DNA of 64,000 bases, taken from Carboxylicivirga sp. (GTDB lineage: Bacteria > Bacteroidota > Bacteroidia > Bacteroidales > Marinilabiliaceae). Positions 43,748 through 52,907 of the stretch are shown piece after piece. The position numbers and the translations under genes are program-made. The notes under the pieces were generated by a model that saw nothing but the letters and a program-made list of their open reading frames with translations, did not search any database and was not told the origin of the DNA. The first letter of the stretch is position 1; each line of letters begins with the position of its first letter. Where the stretch lies: positions 22,429 through 86,428 of the forward strand of contig JAOARW010000105.1 of the NCBI GenBank assembly GCA_025210475.1, written 5' to 3'.

Positions 43748-45286
43748 ATGTTTTTAATCAAAGAACTGACTCAAGGTTCGAGTTTTAAAAATGAAATTCT
43801 ATCGGGTATTACGGTAGCCATCGCACTGGTTCCCGAAGCCATTGCCTTTTCATTTATTGCCGGTGTAGATCCTTTAATTGGTTTGTACGCTGCCTGTATT
43901 ATGGGCTTCTTTACTTCTTTGCTGGGGGGGCGTCCGGGTATGATATCCGGTGCAACAGGAGCGATTGCTGTAGTAGTAGCTGCAACGGTGCAGCAGTATG
44001 GCGAAGCCTATTTGTATCCTACCATTATTTTAGGAGGGCTTATTCAAATGGCTGTAGGGGCGCTTCGTTTAGGTAAGTTTATTCGATTGGTACCTCATTC
44101 GGTTATGTTAGGTTTTGTAAACGGACTGGCCATTGTCATTTTTATGGCTCAATTTCCAATGTTTGGGAGCGATGCTTCAGGGGAGTTTGCTTATTATTCA
44201 GGATTGAAACAATATACCTTAATGGGACTGGTTGCTCTAACCATTGCAATTATGGTTTTTCTGCCACGATTTACCAAAGCGATTCCATCGGCATTGGTGG
44301 CAATTCTTGTAATTGCAGCAATCTCGTTTATTCCTGGTGTTGAAACGCCCACCGTATTAAATCTATTGAAAGGAAAGTCGATGCAAGGAGGCTTGCCATC
44401 TATCTTTACTGATTATCCTCCGGAATTGTTTAGCATGTCAACTTTGAAGATTATCATTTTGCCGGCAATTAGTGTAGCCGGAGTGGGATTGATTGAAAGC
44501 TTATTGACTTTAACAATTATTGATGAACGCACCGATACGCGTGGTAGTGGTAACCGCGAAAGTATGGCGCAAGGTATAGCCAACTGTATTTCTGGTGTAT
44601 TTGGAAGTATGGGTGGATGTGCGATGATTGGTCAGAGTATGATCAATATTAATTCTGGTGCTCGCGGACGATTATCAGGTTTGGTAGCAGCTGTAACCTT
44701 GTTGATGTTTATTATGTTTTTATCGCCCGTTATTGAGCAAATTCCAGTAGCTGCACTAATTGGGGTGATGTTTATGGTGGCCTACGGTACTTTTGAATGG
44801 TCGAGTATTAAGAACTTCAAAAAGACACCAAAAGATGATTTCCTGATTATGATTATTGTAGCCGTGGTAACTGTTGTGTTCCATAATTTGGCACTGGCTG
44901 TTGCAATCGGAGTTATTTTATCAGCCTTATCATTTGCCTGGGATCATGCCACGGGTATTCATGCCCGCCGTCGAACGGACGAAAATGGTATTAAGCATTA
45001 CGACATTCATGGGCCATTGTTTTTTGGTTCGAGTACTGCTTTTGCTGAGATATTTGATGCCAAAAACGATGATGATAAAATCATTGTCGATTTTGAAAGT
45101 AGTCGTGTGGTTGATCAGAGTGGGATTGAGGCGATCAGAAAGCTTAATGATAAATACCAGGAACTGAATAAAGAAATTTCATTTGTGAATCTGTCAAAGG
45201 GGTGTAAGGATCTTTTGGCAACAGCGAAGATTGATGTGTCAATCGATCCGGATAAACGCAAGTTTATGGTGGTGTATGACGCCTGA
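43748..45286 (+). CDS. SulP family anion transporter with STAS domain
   Basis: Inner-membrane transporter of 512 residues. About ten to twelve hydrophobic segments begin with the SulP signature VAIALVPEAIAFSFIAGVDPLIGLYAA. A STAS domain follows (about 415-510: IVDFESSRVVDQSGIEAI), which regulates activity. Family members carry sulfate, bicarbonate, C4-dicarboxylates or other anions. A CysZ-like gene and a cysteine-synthase-like gene lie a few kb away, which would fit sulfate, but bicarbonate is equally possible. Confidence 0.9.
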   Translation: MFLIKELTQGSSFKNEILSGITVAIALVPEAIAFSFIAGVDPLIGLYAACIMGFFTSLLGGRPGMISGATGAIAVVVAATVQQYGEAYLYPTIILGGLIQMAVGALRLGKFIRLVPHSVMLGFVNGLAIVIFMAQFPMFGSDASGEFAYYSGLKQYTLMGLVALTIAIMVFLPRFTKAIPSALVAILVIAAISFIPGVETPTVLNLLKGKSMQGGLPSIFTDYPPELFSMSTLKIIILPAISVAGVGLIESLLTLTIIDERTDTRGSGNRESMAQGIANCISGVFGSMGGCAMIGQSMININSGARGRLSGLVAAVTLLMFIMFLSPVIEQIPVAALIGVMFMVAYGTFEWSSIKNFKKTPKDDFLIMIIVAVVTVVFHNLALAVAIGVILSALSFAWDHATGIHARRRTDENGIKHYDIHGPLFFGSSTAFAEIFDAKNDDDKIIVDFESSRVVDQSGIEAIRKLNDKYQELNKEISFVNLSKGCKDLLATAKIDVSIDPDKRKFMVVYDA

Positions 45287-45307
45287 TTAGCAAATTGAAT
45301 AACGCAT

Positions 45308-45344
45308 AAAATAGCCGGTGGACTAATACTTCACCGGCTATTTT
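45308..45344. terminator. Bidirectional terminator between convergent genes
   Basis: Perfect 13-bp stem AAAATAGCCGGTG / CACCGGCTATTTT (45308-45320 with 45332-45344). A-rich on the left and T-rich on the right, it can serve both the SulP gene and the leftward HExxH gene. Confidence 0.85.
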
Positions 45345-45376
45345 ACATTTATATCTAATAGATGACTAAGGCATAT

Positions 45377-46027
45377 TTATTGTTTGAGGTAAGATTCCTC
45401 AATTTGATTCAGGATGCAAACCGGTGACATATAAATTTTTGATTTGTAGTATTTGTATTCGTCTGATGCATCTGAATCGTGCAGCACATATGAGGCCCAC
45501 TCGTAAAGGTGCTGACCAAAACCTGCTGCAATGGTTAAACTGTCGGTATAATGCTCAACATTCTTCTTGCCGGCATGCGTTAAATATTGGAAGCCGCGTT
45601 TCATTACCCCGGTAACTTTTCGGCTTTCGTAATCGCGAATGTGCATTAGCTCGTGAGCAAAGAGCCCGATGCGGGCATCTGACGGAACATTTTTTAGATG
45701 CACACCTTTAAATGTTTCCTTTTTATTAACCAATATCACATAGCGGCGATTGCGTTTTCCCAGTAATAAGGAGAGAAAGTGTGGCCTCGCTGCCATGGTT
45801 GTTTTAATGTTTTTATTGCGGATTTTTATTTTGCAATTATGCAGGTCTGCAAACTCCTGATAAGGAACCATAAAATCATTAAGATAGTTGCTGTTAAAGC
45901 TTGTGTCTATCTTTAAATTACCAACTCTATTGTAGCGTTTAACTTTTTGAGCGACCGTATTCTGCGCTGTAACAATTGAAGAAATAAGAACACCTGTTAT
46001 TAACCCAACTACATCTTTCAACACCAT
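45377..46027 (-). CDS. HExxH-containing hypothetical protein
   Basis: Secreted or membrane protein of 216 residues. A hydrophobic N-terminus (about 1-22, VVGLITGVLISSIVTAQ) looks like a signal peptide. HELMH (about residue 127) in IGLFAHELMHIRDYES is a zinc-metallopeptidase motif; an EHYTDSLTIAAG segment about 40 residues later could give the third metal ligand, as in gluzincins. I know no named family for it. The ATG at 46027 is used; the codon at 46036 is TTG. It may be a periplasmic protease. Confidence 0.65.
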   Translation of the reverse strand: MVLKDVVGLITGVLISSIVTAQNTVAQKVKRYNRVGNLKIDTSFNSNYLNDFMVPYQEFADLHNCKIKIRNKNIKTTMAARPHFLSLLLGKRNRRYVILVNKKETFKGVHLKNVPSDARIGLFAHELMHIRDYESRKVTGVMKRGFQYLTHAGKKNVEHYTDSLTIAAGFGQHLYEWASYVLHDSDASDEYKYYKSKIYMSPVCILNQIEESYLKQ

Positions 46028-46175
46028 AACTAACAAGTTTTTAATGTCTATTTATGTAGTTTCTTACCGAAATGTTACAAATAAGTAGTTAAAAAATGTG
46101 AAAGCTACGGCTGGCAGGTGTTTCAGGAGGGTGGCTTTCGGATGAAAAACTTAGACAGTGTCCAAAAAATACAAT

Positions 46176-46306
46176 GGGCGTCTGTTCGCTGAGCGAAGTC
46201 GAAGTGATTAATGATTGATAATCAGTATTAATCAAATTTCATCTCGACTGTAGCTTGGCTCCGCTCAGCAACCAGCTCGATTAACGAGCTGGGTTTTTGA
46301 ACGCCC
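46176..46306. repeat. 131-bp nested palindrome, candidate repeat element
   Basis: Three nested inverted repeats: GGGCGT/ACGCCC outside (46176-46181, 46301-46306), GCTGAGCG/CGCTCAGC (46188-46195, 46262-46269) and GATTAAT/ATTAATC inside (46206-46212, 46227-46233). The GCGAAGTCGAAGTGA segment is related to the CCTTCGAC repeats near 25.4 kb. A separate hairpin CCAGCTCG/CGAGCTGG with a T-run (46272-46297) lies within it. Confidence 0.5.
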
Positions 46307-46323
46307 TCTTAAAAAGAAGTTAA

Positions 46324-48144
46324 TTAACTCATTTGCATCGAATGCAGTTTTTTATAAATGCCATCTTTCTCGATCAATTCATCGTGGGTGCCTGTCTCCA
46401 CTATTTTTCCTTCATTGAACACACAAATCATATCGGCATTACGAACGGTCGATAAGCGGTGGGCTATCACCAATGAAGTGCGGTTCTTCATCAGGTTATC
46501 TAAAGCATCCTGCACCAGTCGTTCAGATTCCGTATCCAATGCCGAAGTAGCCTCATCCAGAATAAGAATTGGCGGATTTTTAAGAATCGCACGTGCAATA
46601 CTCAAACGCTGGCGCTGACCGCCTGATAGTTTACTTCCGCGATCACCAATAATAGTCTGGTAACCATCCTCACTTGCCGTAATGAAGTCGTGAGCATTGG
46701 CTACTTTTGCCGCATTAATAACTTCTTCTTCAGTAGCATTTTCTACTCCAAAAGTGATGTTGTTATAGATGCTGTCATTAAACAGAATAGCTTCCTGGTT
46801 AACGTTGCCCATCAATTCGCGCAGATCGAATAACTTCAGATCTTTTATATTCTTGCCATCAATAAAGATGCCGCCTTTCTGTACATCATAGAAGCGAGGC
46901 AGTAAATCAACAAAGGTTGTTTTACCACTTCCGGATTGACCAACCAGCGCAATTGTTTTTCCTTGCGGTATGGTCAGGCTGACGTCTTTTATGACATTAA
47001 CATCCTCGTAAGCGAAATCGATGTTGCGGTATTCAATTTTGTCTTTGAAAGCTTCTATTTCTTCTGAACCATCGTGTTCTTTAATATCAAGGTCAGCATC
47101 AAGAACAGCTTCGATGCGCTCGTAGGCTGCCATACCTTTTTGAATGCTATAGGTAGCTTGAGAAAAGGCTTTGGCAGGATTGATTATCTGGTAAAACATT
47201 CCCAGGTATGCAAAGAAAGTTGACATTTCCAGGCTTTTATCTTCATTGAGAATTAGAGAACCTCCGTACCAAAGAATAATCACAAAAACGATGGTACCTA
47301 AAAATTCACTGGTTGGGTGGGCTAAATGGCGGCGACGCTGTAGTTTGTTCATCGTTCTTCGGTAGCTTTCCACATCTTTGGTGAAGCGGCCAGACATCCT
47401 TCTTTCGGCATTAAATGCTTTGATAATTCTTAAACCGGAAAGAGATTCTTCAATAATACCAAGTATATAACCAAGTTTTGTTTGTCCTTCTCGCGAAGTT
47501 TTCTTTAAACTCTTTCCAATTCTTCCAATAATAAATCCGGCGATTGGTAAAAGTAGAAATACAAACAGGGTTAGCTCAACACTTACATAGAACATGGAGC
47601 CTAAAACCACTATGATGATAATTGGATTTTTTAAGAACATATCCAATGATGACATAACTGATGTTTCTACTTCCTGTACATCGGCAGTAGAGCGAGCCAT
47701 CATATCACCTTTGCGTTCATTACTATAGAAACCCAGGGGTAATTCAATCATTTTGTTGTAAATGGCTTTTCTAATGTCACGTGTCACTCCATTTCTGATA
47801 CCAGTAATAGTATAGGATGCCAAATAGGTGAAACCGGTTTTTAAAAGTGTTCCTACAACACCAAACAGACCTAAATACAGGAGTGTGGTTTCCGGCCCAT
47901 ATTGTTTTTTAAGAATTGTAATATAATAGTTAATGTTATTAAAAAGGTCGTCTTTGTTCATTGACCATTCAACAAGTGTAGTAACCTCCTCACTGTCCTT
48001 AAGAATTACTTCAAGCATTGGGATCATTGCTAACATTGAAAACACAATAAAAAATGCTGCAAGTAAATTAAACAGAAAGGTTAAGGCTAATTTGGCTTTA
48101 TAGGGAGGCAAATAAATTCGCAGTACTCTAAAAAAATCTTTCAT
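46324..48144 (-). CDS. MsbA-like ABC exporter
   Basis: ABC transporter half of 606 residues with membrane domain and ATPase in one chain, working as a homodimer. About six membrane helices occupy residues 1-320. The ATPase has Walker A VGQSGSGKTT (about 385), signature LSGGQRQR (about 490), Walker B ILILDEATSALD and H-loop IAHRLS. The group includes MsbA lipid flippases and multidrug exporters; the sequence does not separate them. It stands upstream of the HExxH gene on the same strand, about 300 bp away. Confidence 0.9.
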   Translation of the reverse strand: MKDFFRVLRIYLPPYKAKLALTFLFNLLAAFFIVFSMLAMIPMLEVILKDSEEVTTLVEWSMNKDDLFNNINYYITILKKQYGPETTLLYLGLFGVVGTLLKTGFTYLASYTITGIRNGVTRDIRKAIYNKMIELPLGFYSNERKGDMMARSTADVQEVETSVMSSLDMFLKNPIIIIVVLGSMFYVSVELTLFVFLLLPIAGFIIGRIGKSLKKTSREGQTKLGYILGIIEESLSGLRIIKAFNAERRMSGRFTKDVESYRRTMNKLQRRRHLAHPTSEFLGTIVFVIILWYGGSLILNEDKSLEMSTFFAYLGMFYQIINPAKAFSQATYSIQKGMAAYERIEAVLDADLDIKEHDGSEEIEAFKDKIEYRNIDFAYEDVNVIKDVSLTIPQGKTIALVGQSGSGKTTFVDLLPRFYDVQKGGIFIDGKNIKDLKLFDLRELMGNVNQEAILFNDSIYNNITFGVENATEEEVINAAKVANAHDFITASEDGYQTIIGDRGSKLSGGQRQRLSIARAILKNPPILILDEATSALDTESERLVQDALDNLMKNRTSLVIAHRLSTVRNADMICVFNEGKIVETGTHDELIEKDGIYKKLHSMQMS

Positions 48145-48217
48145 TATTGAATAGTTACATTTAATGTCATTACGACAGTTATAGGTCGTTATACACGTAT
48201 GTCAATCATCTTGCCAT

Positions 48218-48256
48218 AAATGAAAACGGGCAGTAAAATTATGCTTTTACTGCCCG
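48218..48256 (-). terminator. Terminator of purB
   Basis: Perfect 12-bp stem CGGGCAGTAAAA / TTTTACTGCCCG (48227-48238 with 48245-48256) followed on the minus strand by TTTTCATTT. Confidence 0.85.
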
Positions 48257-48279
48257 AATCACAAATTGCGTGTATGTTA

Positions 48280-49635
48280 TTAAATCTTAAATACGCCGGT
48301 GTATGAGTGCGGTGTTAAAGCTCTCATTTCTTCCTTAACCTCTTCTGATACATTTAAAGTCTCAATAAAGGCTGCCATTGTTTTGGCGTTAATCTCTTCA
48401 TTTGTACGTGTCAGCTCTTTTAAAGCCTCGTACGGGTTAGGATATCCCTCGCGACGAAGAATGGTTTGAATACCTTCTGCCACAACAGCCCAGTTATCTT
48501 CCAAGTCGCGCTTAATGGCATTTTCGTTCAATAATAATTTACCTAAACCTTTGGCTAACGAACGCATTGAAATAACCGAATGAGCGATAGGTACACCAAT
48601 GTTACGAAGCACGGTAGAGTCTGTTAAATCGCGCTGCAGGCGTGATACAGGTAGTTTCTCAGCCAGGTGAGAGAATACTGAATTGGCAATTCCCAGGTTA
48701 CCTTCTGCATTTTCGAAGTCGATTGGATTAACCTTGTGTGGCATTGCACTTGAACCTACTTCACCCTTTTTGATCTTCTGCTTGAAGTATTCCATCATAA
48801 TGTAAGTCCAGAAATCGCGGGATAAATCCAATAAAATGACATTGATGCGCTTGAAGTTATCAAAGGTAGCGGCCATATTGTCATAGTTGGAAATTTGCGT
48901 TGTAACTTGTTCGCGATCCAGTTTTAGGGTGTTGTTCACAAAGTTGTTACCGAAAGCCACCCAGTCAATTTGTGGATAAGCTGCATTGTGTGCATTAAAG
49001 TTACCAGTGGCGCCACCAAACTTAGCTGAACAAGGAATGCCTTTTAATAAAGCTAATTGTTTGTTCAAACGCTCAACATAAACCTTCATCTCTTTGCCTA
49101 ATCGGGTAGGAGAGGCAGGCTGTCCGTGTGTTTTGGCCAACATGGGAATGTCCTTCCACTCGGTAGCCAGCTGGTCCAGCGTTTGAATTAATTCTTCCAA
49201 TAAAGGATAGTAAATATCGTGTACAGCATCGCGCAAGGAATATGGCACTGCTGTATTGTTTATGTCCTGAGAAGTTAAACCAAAGTGGATAAATTCTTTG
49301 TATTTATCAAGCTTTAGTTCATCGAACTTTTCCTTGATGAAATATTCAACTGCCTTTACGTCATGGTTGGTTACAGCTTCAATCTCTTTTACGCGATCAG
49401 CATCTTCCAACTCAAAGTTCTTATATACCTTTCTTAGTTCTTCGTAAAGGTTTTTATCGAAGTCGGCCAATTGTGGTAGAGGTTGCTCGCAAAGCGCAAT
49501 AAAATACTCTATTTCAACCAATACGCGGTAACGAATTAATGCGTACTCTGAGAAATACAATGCTAAACCATCTACTTTGTTTCGATATCTCCCGTCAACC
49601 GGAGATATGGCAGTCAATAATTGAATATCCATCAT
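48280..49635 (-). CDS. purB: Adenylosuccinate lyase
   Basis: Cytoplasmic enzyme of 451 residues for two steps of purine synthesis, cleavage of SAICAR and of adenylosuccinate. The fumarase-superfamily signature GSSAMPHKVNPIDFE (about 290) carries the catalytic Ser loop. TSQDINNTA and LAKTHGQPASPT give the other active-site regions. Two adjacent Met codons (49635 and 49632) are possible starts. Monocistronic with its own terminator. Confidence 0.95.
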   Translation of the reverse strand: MMDIQLLTAISPVDGRYRNKVDGLALYFSEYALIRYRVLVEIEYFIALCEQPLPQLADFDKNLYEELRKVYKNFELEDADRVKEIEAVTNHDVKAVEYFIKEKFDELKLDKYKEFIHFGLTSQDINNTAVPYSLRDAVHDIYYPLLEELIQTLDQLATEWKDIPMLAKTHGQPASPTRLGKEMKVYVERLNKQLALLKGIPCSAKFGGATGNFNAHNAAYPQIDWVAFGNNFVNNTLKLDREQVTTQISNYDNMAATFDNFKRINVILLDLSRDFWTYIMMEYFKQKIKKGEVGSSAMPHKVNPIDFENAEGNLGIANSVFSHLAEKLPVSRLQRDLTDSTVLRNIGVPIAHSVISMRSLAKGLGKLLLNENAIKRDLEDNWAVVAEGIQTILRREGYPNPYEALKELTRTNEEINAKTMAAFIETLNVSEEVKEEMRALTPHSYTGVFKI

Positions 49636-49661
49636 TTTTTCTATTTGATTTTTTGGCAGTG

Positions 49662-49669
49662 CAAAAGTA
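49662..49669 (-). promoter_or_regulatory. Candidate -7 element of purB
   Basis: Minus-strand TACTTTTG, 27 bp before the start. No clear -33 TTG. Confidence 0.45.
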
Positions 49670-49732
49670 GTAATTTTTAAGTGAAAAGCTTAGTTTTGAC
49701 ACCTTATCATTTTATATAATATTAATCAGATA

Positions 49733-50512
49733 ATGAACAATTGGCAAGGTTTCCGATTGGGTTTAAAAACCTATTCACAAGCTACTTCATTTATGTTTCG
49801 TAATAAACTGGGATGGTATTTTATCTTTCCGGTTATTTTTAATATTCTTCTTTTTATTGCAGGATTCTGGTCTGTTTCAACTTTTACGGATGGAATTATC
49901 ACTTCCATCAACGAGTGGATAAACCTTGAATCCTGGGATTTCTGGGGCTCTGGCTTTTTAATAGCTTTAATTAAAGGTTTTGTATGGCTGGTGCTTCGCA
50001 TTCTGTTTTTTATCATTTATGCTTATATAGGTGGTTACATTATTATTATTTTGCTGTCGCCTGTTTATGCTTTTCTTTCCGAGAAGACCGAAGAGATTAT
50101 AAGTGGAAAAATCATACCTTTTAATATAACGCAGTTTAGCAAAGATATTATCAGAGGAGTGCTGCTGGCCCTTCGGAATATGGCAGTTGAAATTGGATTA
50201 ACATTATTATTGTTTGTTCTGAGTTTTATCCCAATAGTAGGTTATCTGACTCCTATTGCCTTGTTTTTGGTTTCGGCTTATTTTTATGGCTTTTCTTTTA
50301 TGGATTATACGTTTGAACGAAAGCGATTCAAAATAGACTACAGTGTGCGTTTTATGCGGCGCAATAAAGGATTGGCTATCGGTAATGGTTTTGTGTTTTC
50401 GTTGGTACTTTTAATTCCTTATATAGGTGTTATGATTGCTGGTTTTGTGTCCATTGTTTCGGTTGTTGCTGCCACCTTGGCGGCCGGAGAGGTTATTGAT
50501 TCTGATTCGTAA
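49733..50512 (+). CDS. EI24/CysZ-like membrane protein
   Basis: Inner-membrane protein of 259 residues with about five or six hydrophobic segments, of the EI24 domain family (PF07264), which contains the sulfate transporter CysZ. The N-terminal FRLGLKTYSQATSFMFRNKLGW and the central YIGGYIIIILLSPVYAFLSEKTEE match the family. Divergent from purB. A sulfate role is possible because a SulP gene and a cysteine-synthase-like gene lie nearby, but many members are uncharacterised. Confidence 0.78.
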   Translation: MNNWQGFRLGLKTYSQATSFMFRNKLGWYFIFPVIFNILLFIAGFWSVSTFTDGIITSINEWINLESWDFWGSGFLIALIKGFVWLVLRILFFIIYAYIGGYIIIILLSPVYAFLSEKTEEIISGKIIPFNITQFSKDIIRGVLLALRNMAVEIGLTLLLFVLSFIPIVGYLTPIALFLVSAYFYGFSFMDYTFERKRFKIDYSVRFMRRNKGLAIGNGFVFSLVLLIPYIGVMIAGFVSIVSVVAATLAAGEVIDSDS

Positions 50513-50599
50513 TCACAGCAAATTAACAACTGACAAAAATGGGTTCGATCAATGATATAATTCACCATTTGTAGTGATTTTTTTATCGTAAATCCTCTC

Positions 50600-50607
50600 T
50601 AGATTTG
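50600..50607 (+). promoter_or_regulatory. Candidate -7 element of proC
   Basis: TAGATTTG, 40 bp before the start of proC. The -33 element is not clear. Confidence 0.4.
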
Positions 50608-50647
50608 TACACGTTTAAAAGTATAAATCAACAATACGAAGAGAAGG

Positions 50648-51454
50648 ATGATTTCAAAGAACATGGCTATTCTGGGGGGTGGAAATTTAGGCTCCTCAAT
50701 TGCAAAGGGTTTGGTGAAAAGTGGCTTGATGGGGCCAGAACAAATCACGATAACAAACCTGGACTTGGATTTAATTCAGCATTTGCACGACGAAGATGGT
50801 TTTCAGATTACCACAGACAATGTAAGTGCCATTAATGGTGCCGATATTGTTATTATTGCAGTTAAACCTACCGCTGCTCGTAATTTATTAAATCAGGTGA
50901 AAGATACTTTGGTTAAAGGCAACCAGGTAGTTATATCCGTAATATCGGGTATTAAGATTCACGATTTGGAAGAAGTGTTGGGTGATATGCCAATTATCAG
51001 GGCTATGCCTAATACGGCCATTGCCATTCAGGAATCAATGACGGCTTTGTCTTTCAATGAAAAAGGACTGGAGTATAAAGATGAAGTGATTAATATCTTT
51101 GATCAGTTGGGTTCAACCATGGTGATTCCAGAGGCACAGATGCCGGCGGCAACCGTTTTAGCATCTTGTGGTATTGCCTTTGCATTAAGGTTTTTAAGGG
51201 CAGCATCACAGGGCGGTATTGAAATTGGTTTTTCATCTAAGCTGTCGCAGGAGATTGCAGCACAGATTATGAAAGGTGCATCGAAGCTGATAATTGAAAA
51301 TAACTCGCATCCCGAACCCGAGATTGATAAAGTAACAACGCCTTTGGGTGTAACCATTAAATCGTTGAATAAGATGGAGTACGAAGGATTTAGCTCTTCC
51401 CTGATTCAGGGGGTTGTTGCAGGTTATAATAAAATTCTGGAAACAGAATCCTAA
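50648..51454 (+). CDS. proC: Pyrroline-5-carboxylate reductase
   Basis: NAD(P)H-dependent enzyme of 268 residues for the last step of proline synthesis. The Rossmann motif MAILGGGNLGSSIAKGL is at about residues 6-22, with VISVISGIKI and RAMPNTAIAI typical of ProC. The helical C-terminal dimerisation part has GGIEIGFSSKLSQEI and TTPLGVTIKSLNKMEYEGF. ATG at 50648; no other in-frame start fits the Rossmann fold. The stem after the stop is shared with the convergent PLP-enzyme gene. Confidence 0.93.
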   Translation: MISKNMAILGGGNLGSSIAKGLVKSGLMGPEQITITNLDLDLIQHLHDEDGFQITTDNVSAINGADIVIIAVKPTAARNLLNQVKDTLVKGNQVVISVISGIKIHDLEEVLGDMPIIRAMPNTAIAIQESMTALSFNEKGLEYKDEVINIFDQLGSTMVIPEAQMPAATVLASCGIAFALRFLRAASQGGIEIGFSSKLSQEIAAQIMKGASKLIIENNSHPEPEIDKVTTPLGVTIKSLNKMEYEGFSSSLIQGVVAGYNKILETES

Positions 51455-51490
51455 AAAAGATAAGCCTCCAATGCCAACACTGGAGGCTTA
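51453..51490 (-). terminator. Terminator between convergent proC and the cysteine-synthase-like gene
   Basis: Perfect 10-bp stem TAAGCCTCCA / TGGAGGCTTA (51461-51470 with 51481-51490); followed by TCTTTTTTAG on the minus strand. Confidence 0.8.
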
Positions 51491-51528
51491 CTCAAACCAA
51501 AACTTTACTCAAACTATTATAAAAAAAA

Positions 51529-52653
51529 CTACTCGTTAACTGTTTCGCGGCGCGGACAGGCAGGTAATTTTACCTCACCTTCGTTGCCTTCGTAGCACGA
51601 TTCCATGCAATCTTTCGGATCGCAACAAGTGTGACAAACGCGCTTATATGCTGCATAACTTCGAAGCTCAACACCGGTCGACAGGAAATCGTCTTTCACC
51701 TGTTCTTCATTCATCAAATCGGTACTTAGATATTTTTTGTTGTCATCTGCAAAAACCGTTACCACCACAGCATCATGTCCCAGCTCTTCCTGAAGCTTTA
51801 AAGCCCCCAGGAAGTTGGCTCCACTGGATATACCAACACCTAAACCAAGTTCCATACTTAGTTTTTGTGCCATAATAATGGCATCGCCATCATCAACACT
51901 CACAATCTCATCCAACTCATCCAGTTTCACAATTGAGGGGATAAACTCATCTGAAATACCCTGAATACGGTGCTTCCCAACTTTGTAGCCGGTGGTCATG
52001 GTTGGTGAATTTGATGGCTCTAAAGGATGAACCTTAATACCCGGCACTCTTTCTTTAAGGTATTTTCCAACACCCATTACTGTACCTCCGGTTCCAACGC
52101 CCGCAACAAACGCATCTGGCTCAAGTGAGCGAAACTTCAGTTGCCAATATAATTCGGGTCCTGTAGTAGTGTAATGGGCCTCGCAATTGTCGTAATTCGA
52201 AAACTGGCGAGGTAAGAATGTTTGATCACTATCAGCAGCTAATTGATTGGCCATTTCGATGCTCCCCAAAAAGCCACCTTCTTCCGGAGTTACCAGGCGG
52301 ATATTCGCTCCAAAGCTTTTAATCAGATTTTTACGTTCCTGACTCATCCAGTTGGGCATAAAAATAGTTACCGGATGTCCCATGGCCCGACCAACTCCAG
52401 AGAAAGCAATTCCGGTATTACCGCTGGTTGCTTCAATAATCCGATCGCCTTCTTTTAAATCACCGTTTTCATAAGCCTTGCTTAATATGTGATAGGCCAT
52501 ACGGTCCTTAATGCTTCCGGTAAGATTAAGAAATTCGGCTTTTGCATAAATTTTACGAACCGTTCCTTTGAATTCAAATTCTATCGCTAACAAGGGAGTA
52601 TTACCAATTAAGGTTGATAATCCTTGCATTCTCTTACATTGCTTTTCATTCAT
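51529..52653 (-). CDS. Cysteine-synthase-like PLP enzyme with Cys-rich tail
   Basis: Fold-type II PLP enzyme of 374 residues in the O-acetylserine sulfhydrylase/cystathionine beta-synthase group. The PLP lysine is in NLTGSIKDRMA (about residue 45), the phosphate loop is GVGTGGT (about 190-196) and EATSGNTGIAFSG binds substrate. After the catalytic domain there is a tail of about 50 residues with CHTCCDPKDCMESC and a last Cys, unusual for cysteine synthases and likely to bind a metal or Fe-S cluster or to sense redox. The ATG at 52653 is chosen; the upstream codon at 52740 is TTG. Confidence 0.85.
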   Translation of the reverse strand: MNEKQCKRMQGLSTLIGNTPLLAIEFEFKGTVRKIYAKAEFLNLTGSIKDRMAYHILSKAYENGDLKEGDRIIEATSGNTGIAFSGVGRAMGHPVTIFMPNWMSQERKNLIKSFGANIRLVTPEEGGFLGSIEMANQLAADSDQTFLPRQFSNYDNCEAHYTTTGPELYWQLKFRSLEPDAFVAGVGTGGTVMGVGKYLKERVPGIKVHPLEPSNSPTMTTGYKVGKHRIQGISDEFIPSIVKLDELDEIVSVDDGDAIIMAQKLSMELGLGVGISSGANFLGALKLQEELGHDAVVVTVFADDNKKYLSTDLMNEEQVKDDFLSTGVELRSYAAYKRVCHTCCDPKDCMESCYEGNEGEVKLPACPRRETVNE

Positions 52654-52833
52654 GGTATTCGATTTCAATAAAGGGTTACTTACAAACTGTAATATGCTCT
52701 TAAGACACTTATTCAGGTCTTTAGGGTGACAATGATACAAGTTTTATTTATGCAGTAGTTATGATTTTTCGCACGCAACAACAGTAAAGTATGTAAATAT
52801 TAATATATGAGGTAATTTAAATTTTTGGGCAAT

Positions 52834-52872
52834 AAAAAAACGCTCAACCAACTTGTGTTTGATTGAGCGTTT
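52834..52872 (-). terminator. Terminator of the sigma/Spy operon
   Basis: 10-bp stem AAACGCTCAA / TTGAGCGTTT (52838-52847 with 52863-52872), then seven T on the minus strand, just after the last gene of the operon. Confidence 0.85.
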
Positions 52873-52907
52873 AATGAATTATTTCTCTGAAATTAAATCG
52901 GGATATT

